A stretch of DNA of 14,782 nucleotides from Phoronis ovalis (lineage: Eukaryota > Phoronida > Phoronidae). Made by a program: the position numbers and the translations under genes. The notes under the pieces were generated by a model that searched no databases, had not been told where the DNA came from, and worked only from the letters and a program-made list of their open reading frames with translations. The stretch is taken from assembly GCA_028565635.1 (NCBI GenBank), contig JAOXYB010030587.1, positions 1 to 14,782 of the forward strand, in the 5' to 3' direction. This document shows positions 1 through 6,800 of this stretch, piece by piece; positions within the stretch are counted from its first letter, which is position 1; each line of letters begins with the position of its first letter.

Positions 1-713
1 CTACATTAGGTGGTGTCACCGTTTTATTCAGGTGCCTTGAAGGAAATTATGTTTTTCCCAAAGTTATTGCGGAATTTTGATTATTTATACATTATGAGAT
101 CAACAGTAAGTATGGGTCTACTACCCTACTATCACAGAAATGGTACACAATATCTCATAAAAAATTAACAGTATTTTGAACATTAAAAAACATTTTGGTA
201 TATTTTGGGGTCGAAATTTTCACATTTTTAGTATAGAATTAGTCCAAATATTTTATCCTCTGTGGCATATCTCCACCAAATATTATAACAAAGAAACATC
301 CAGGCTTTTGACCCTGAGTGGAGAACACTGGTATGGTATTTATTTCAGTGGATGATGTGATGCAACTTTATAATTTTGGTGTTTGCACGATTGACATATT
401 TAAAACTATATCTATATATGTACAGGAGCCAGTAAAATTTATGTGTGTGCGTGTCTGTCTGCGTGTCTGTATGCGTGTCTATGCATCATGTTTTAATGTC
501 AGTATAAATTACAGCTCCATGTGCTTTTATAAACTCAACCTATGCAAATATTTTAACTTGATTGCTATTGGAATACATGTAAATGCGTAAAAAGGGTGAA
601 ATACACTATTAGGTAATCAACTTCTTGAGGAAAACCTAATTGCTTTACAAAAATAACATTATTTTTTTATTTTACCTGATCATTATAGGTAACAAACTGC
701 TTTTAAATTGTAG
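1..713 (+). other. Upstream intron, no exon recognised
   Basis: AT-rich DNA with frequent stops. I looked for the SMG5 N-terminal block (a 'KRLYRAVVEAVHRLD'-like helix) in the forward frames and did not find it. The open stretches at 318-590 and 640-713 look like chance: the first is driven by a TG-rich simple repeat, the second by the frame of exon 1 running back through its acceptor. The promoter and first exon or exons should lie to the left of the window. Confidence 0.65.
440..484 (+). repeat. Degenerate TG/TC-rich simple repeat
   Basis: Alternating GTGT, GTCTGTCT and GCGTGTCT units make an impure microsatellite inside the intron. It produces the Cys/Val/Arg-rich false reading frame around it. 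Confidence 0.75.
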
Positions 714-837
714 ATTAAAAGAGTACTGTGAGCGCTTGATGTTTTTTGACCCTATCGAATACGGAAGAAAGGCTGAAGAGTTACTATGGAGAAAAGTGTT
801 TTATGATATCATCCAGCTTATGAAGCATAATAAAAAG
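714..837 (+). CDS. SMG5: SMG5 visible exon 1 (residues 1-41)
   Basis: The block encodes LKEYCERLMFFDPIEYGRKA and then EELLWRKVFYDIIQLMKHNKK, the first helices of the 14-3-3-like domain. It lies after a TTGTAG acceptor and before an AAG|GTATTT donor. The first base completes a codon split 2+1 with an upstream exon outside the window; the donor is in phase 0. Another AG at 687-688 sits upstream but would need a different phase, and family alignment favours 714. YGRKAEELLWRKV is nearly identical to the animal SMG5 consensus. Confidence 0.92.
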
Positions 838-3800
838 GTATTTGTCTTATCAGTCCTATACTTTCCTAGTGATCTAGTTTGCTTCACTGACATCCGTGAA
901 GGGCTATATCTAGTTCTTGTGAGCTGGTTTGATTTTATGTGTAGTTCATTTATATGTATATATTAAAAAGTCTTTAGTTGGTAACATCTTCAGTGACACT
1001 TTACAGCTAGCCTCATATTAAAATTCTCTTGTACCTTTTATGTGTATATAACAAAAACAAGACTGTTCAAAAGAGCTTTCACAGATGGGTTTTTCCTTAA
1101 TTTAATTGCCAAATTACTACTATTGGGTGAGCCTCGCACCACTTTTGCATTTTTTCGACAAAACCAGCACTACAGCTGATTTTATTTTAAGCATTTCTCA
1201 TGTATTTTAAGTTTGATTTCTTAAATTTTAGAATACACGTCCCAATGTAAGCTATGAGAGTGCCTTCAGAACACACCTGGCAGCATCTACTGGTTATTAT
1301 CATCATCTATTGTCTAAACTGCAGCGTACTTACAATTTAAGACTTGAGGGTATTGCTGATTTTCATGAAATATTTGACCACAAATCACGTAAGTAGATTG
1401 GCTTTCTTAATAACAAAAACCATGACACTAAAGAATTAGAATTCTGTTTTTAAGTTTATGTGACAACTGAAAGAAAATGTAAATCATACTTTCAGTAATT
1501 GTTGATGTCATTTTGAAACCATCACATTGTTGTACCTTATTTACTGTAAGGCTACTTTGGACTCATTACTTTTAGTGCAGTTTTTTTGGTATCTTCTAGC
1601 CTGGAGCTATGCTTGAGCTCCGCGGGTAGAGCTCTTCCAGAGATGCTGCATTAAATACCCTTGCTAACCATCAATCAAGGGAATACTAAAGAGAAATCAA
1701 TACTGCACCTTCACTGTGCCGAAATGTGCAATTCCGAAACATACACATGGGCTAGTTAACACAAATAAATGGATACAGCTTTTGGACATGATGATAAACT
1801 TCTTTTTTTTAGATACAAAGCCACACCTGACAAAGAAAAAAGACACTGATCCTAGAATAGAAGACTGGGGTATAAGAGCATGTCATCGATGCCTAGTTTA
1901 TTTAGGAGATATTGGTAAGAATTACGATTAAAGGTATATTTGATTGTGATACTTGTAACTGCTAGTGATTTTTAAAAATGACTTGCTTCAACTTTCAAAA
2001 CATATATTTTTCAAGCCTCATACATTGCATCATTAGTTTGTAATAAACTGTTTGCATGCCCTTGGTGGAGCATTCCCTGCATGCACATTTTGTGAATGAA
2101 TGATGACTTCTCCATGCATGATTGCAATCACAGTACCAGCCTGATAGCTTGTAGGTTTATGTAGGCTTCACTGTCCATGGCTCCATCAGGTGCATGCAGA
2201 TACTCTTGTGATGAGTATATTTCATTTTATTCACAGGAGAATTCTACTTTTATTTAGATGTTTATCGTGTTTATTCTTTAGCTCGTTACCAGCAAGACTA
2301 TGATGGCACCAGGTCTCATGTTTTATCCCAGAGATACTACTATCAGGCACTAGCACTCTACCCTGATATAGGTTAGTATAGATCATTGTATTTATCTGAT
2401 AAAAAATGCCTTTGGAGTAAATAGACGTTTTAGATTTAGTTTTAAATTGATATTGTTGCTGGTGAAGAAGTTTATATATAATAAGTTTTGGTTGAGGTAT
2501 GTACCCATTTTAATTAATATGGAGAGGGTGATAATTCTGGAAAAAATGTAATAAAATCAAGTATTAGTGTACTAGTATTTGAAATCAGACAACTACAAGT
2601 AGTAGTTGAACATACTTTAGTTACATACTAACATCAAAGACTTCTATTATGCTGGATGATGGAACTTTATAAGGAATTAGGTCTAATTTTATTTGAATTC
2701 TATAATTTTGGCTTCTTTTGAAATAAACTTAGATAAACAAGTAAATAAATTTTAGGAAGAGAATCTTGTATCGTTGGACATAATAAGCAAATTTTAATGT
2801 TTGATAAACTTTGATAACTGCACAGATTCATACTTTCCACTGTCTGTGATATCATCTCAGTATCTTCATTTGTATATTCTACGGCTTTCTAAACTTTTAC
2901 TTGTGTAAATTCTGCAGAAATATTATTATTAGAAAATGCTATTTATAGAAAAACTGTATACACTAATACATACCTTTGTTTATTTCAGGTATGCCACATA
3001 ACCAACTGGGTACTCTTGCTGGAAATAAACACTATAACTGCGACGCTGCATATCACTACTTACGATGGTGAGTGATGCTATTCTGTCAACTATTTTATCT
3101 AAACAGTATTAATAAACTTTGTAGTCACGCGGTACATTATTATTGGGAATTTGTATTAATACAAGAACCATGGCAGCTTTGGTACTTCTGTTTATTAAGC
3201 GCGATGTCATAAACCAAAAGACAAAGTAATATTTAGACATGACACATTTTGAAAAATAAATATACAGTAACTCCAAACTTAAGGTCCCAGCTCATCAGTT
3301 GACCACACAGAGGTGACTACTAGCCTTTTATTATTTATTTGGCTAGTGTCTTGGGCACAAAAATTATATTAGCTGATATAACTTTAGGACACACAAGATA
3401 TGCAATTGAAGAGTGGAATTTAAAATGTTGATAGATAGTGGTCATCAAGAAAAAGATTGTGACAGTTATACGGAAAGTAAAGTGTCCAGGTTATAGTCTT
3501 TCTAAAACTATGTAGACCACACAATACAAGTTCCTGGTTAATTTGAACATTACTAATTTCAGCATAATGTGTCCCACATCCTTTGAGGGTGCCCAAGGCA
3601 ACCTGAACAGACTGTTTGAGAAGAATGTCAAACGGTTTCAAGATATAACACAACACAGTTCACCGAGAGCTTTACCTCCTGAACAACAAAGGCAAGTACC
3701 TGTATATACAATAATACTTGTAGTCAAGAAAGTAAATATGACATACTTCCGTGTTTTATTTATAACATTCATTCTAATAACAGAAAACTAATGAAATAGT

Positions 3801-6800
3801 AATATTCTTGAACTACATATTTTAAACTTTCTTCATAATCTTTAACAGAAATTTTTGCTTTGCAGACCAAAGGATATCAAACGATTTCTAGTACGTGTAA
3901 TGCATTTACTGCATATATTCCACAACTGTAATCAAACGTAAGTAAATTGAGTTATATCTATATCTATAAAGTTTAACATCACCAACCTTCTGCGCGCTCT
4001 ACAAAAGTATTGCAGTGCTGATAACTAAATATCGACAGATGAATTTTGATTCTTTTCAGAAGTGTTTATATAAAAGTCACTACAAAAAAGAAGTCTGACG
4101 TCTATGTGACAGTCTGTCATGGTTCTCTTAGCTAGTACCATAAAACAGTTACATAGAATAAATGTAATAAATTGATTGCGTGTGTAGTTAATATTTCTGT
4201 TTGTATGGAATTCATGTGACGTAATTCATACAACTGTCTATATCGAAAGAACAAAATTATTTTTTCTTATTGGTTATTCCTTGTACTGAATGTTGTTGTT
4301 CCTCATGCAACCCAACCAGTTGCACCAGATGGTTTCTTCATCAGTGTTGGCAACTTCTAGTATCTCAGTAGTGTTTTCTTAGTTAGAAATCAAATTACAC
4401 TTCTCTGTTCGCAGTGAATAGACAGTTTGTATGTGAATGTTACATGAAAACTGTTCTATACCTGACTTTATCGGAACTGAATAAATATTTGTTGAAACGT
4501 GTTATTTTTCAACACACACTGATTGAATGATCATGGAAATGTGCATATTTTTCAGGAGTGAAGCAAGTGAAATTCAAGAGTTCTGTCAAAGTACCCTTCA
4601 CGATTTTAATTTGTGTATGTTGTATCAACCCACTGCGTCACTTAGCTCCCGAAAGAGAAAGGAACATGAAGAACGGCCACAATATTTGGAAGATGGCTTG
4701 GTTTTTAAAATTGTTGTGATGCTCATTATTACAATATATACTCAACACCAGACAAGCAAGTTTAATATTATATAAAATTATAGTAGTGATATTGACTTTA
4801 TTAGACACTGCTAAGTATTCACAATTTAGCATGACTAAATAAACTGTATTATCTTTAGATCCTAAACTGAATATTAGTTTTTAAGCAGATAGCTTTCAGT
4901 CTTATTGGAAGAACAGCGTCTTTGAACATAACATTCCTGTACGAGAGGTACATTTGGAGTGACCTATATGTATAATTGCCTATTTCTCTTATTGACTTTA
5001 TTTCAATAATTTTGTTGTAGGCTCAAAATTGGTGACAGCAGCTATAGCTTTTGCTCTGGCTCTGTTTTCTCACATACTTAATCACACCGTTATGAGATTA
5101 CAATCAGCACTGTATGAAGCTGAGAACCCACACAGTATTCTGAACAGTGATGGTAAGATAACAAAAACTGTAAGAGACAGAAACATTTAAAACAGTCATC
5201 TGATTTTAGTTGAAACACAAATGTTAAACTATGAAATTAGCAATCCAGTGTGTAAACATGAAATTTGTGTTCATGTAAAGCTTGCTGTTTAAGACACTTT
5301 GGATTCTGCTTGAAATATTATAAAAAATTATTCTTATTAGTGTACTGTTTGTAGTTGTGAAGACCGTATAACAAAACTAAATATTCTTTTTTGAAGTTGA
5401 TGAAAGCTCATCAACAGATGAAGAACTGATTGAAAAGTCAGAAAACCTTGACCTTGAAACAGGTGAAACTAGGGAAGAGCAAAATTCTTTGTCCCCTGAT
5501 GGTAGCTTGAAGAAAGGAAAACATTCAACCAGACGTAGGAGACGCCGTCCCAAGAGAGGAGTACAAGATGGTAGCTCAGATGATTCAGACTTAAGTGAAG
5601 GTGAGCATGTTTTCTTCTCATGGCAACAGATTAACCTACTGTTTCTTTCGCTGTTTGACTGGTTTGCTTCATTGAAGTGACATTGCTATATGTAGTCCTT
5701 GTAGCGAAATATGTATAATTATTTTCTAAACTTTTTACCAGGTGGTGCTTCACCAGAGGAGGAAGAAGACCATTATAGTGATTCTGATGACGACATTGTA
5801 AATTACATGAATAATTCTGATTCCTCCAGTGAAACAGAAGATGATTTGATGGAAAGTCAAGAACTTCGACCAGGTAAACAGGGAGTTCACTAAATTTTAT
5901 AACACTTGCACTTGACTATTGCATTTTCCCATGAGTCTGTTTTATTTACATCAGCACTACTATATTTATTCCATTACTTGAAACAAAATTAACAAAATAT
6001 GCTGTGAAAGTACTTTATGCACTTTCTGTTCCTAGGTTTTGCAACAAGTGCTACTCCTGAACAGCTGGAGGGCCAGCTTGAGAGATTAGATTTGCAAGCA
6101 TTACAGAAAAATTACACTAGTGGAACCTTTCCTGGTATGGGAACTAATAGCAACAGTACTCAAATGTTACCGGGTCTGAATGAGGCTTCGGCGAATTTCC
6201 CACTTGAAGAATGGCTGATATCTTCAGCAAATTTTATGCAAAGTGATCTAGATCTAAACAGGTTGGTACTAATACTGTAGTACTACCAGTCAAAATGCAT
6301 GAAGAGCAAGAGGTCTAACCAACATTTAAATGAATTTAAAAAGGCTTGAAATATTTAACAATGCTGGTTTAGAAGTATAGTATGTGATGCAGAACAGATG
6401 TATACCAAACAAAGCTTTTTGAAATGTGAGAGATCAAAGGCCAAGAATGAACGAAATATCTAAATTTTAGAATATTGCAGATATGAGGCAATTAGAGTAG
6501 TGTCAAAAGGTGGTTGTGTAGGTGCAAGAAAAATTATACCATACCATAAAATTGTTTAAAGTGCAAGCATCTGAGAGATCAAAGGCCAGAAAAACACAGA
6601 ATATCTACATTTTATAATATTACGAATTTGAGGTAATTTATGAGTAGTGTCAAAGGCTGGTTGTGCAGGTGCAAGAAAGAAACTAAAATTTTTTTAGGGT
6701 AGATATTTTAAAAGTTATTTTGCCTGCAGTAGCATGACATTATTTCAGTTTACCACAGCAATTACCAAAATATTATTACAAGCAAAATAAAATTGTGTTA

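Noticed and set aside
318-590. 90-codon open frame with Cys/Val-rich composition
   Set aside because: It runs through a TG-rich simple repeat, has no family resemblance and lies in an AT-rich intron-like region.
689-713. Upstream acceptor AG at 687-688 for exon 1
   Set aside because: It needs a different phase from 714 and adds residues that do not fit the family alignment; the upstream donor is not in the window to decide finally.
3692-3700. GT at 3696 as the donor of exon 6
   Set aside because: It shifts the frame of exon 7 and loses the conserved DIKR block; the GC donor four bases upstream keeps it.
4675-4745. Hydrophobic stretch in exon 8 as a membrane segment
   Set aside because: It aligns without gaps with a buried helix of human SMG5, a soluble protein.
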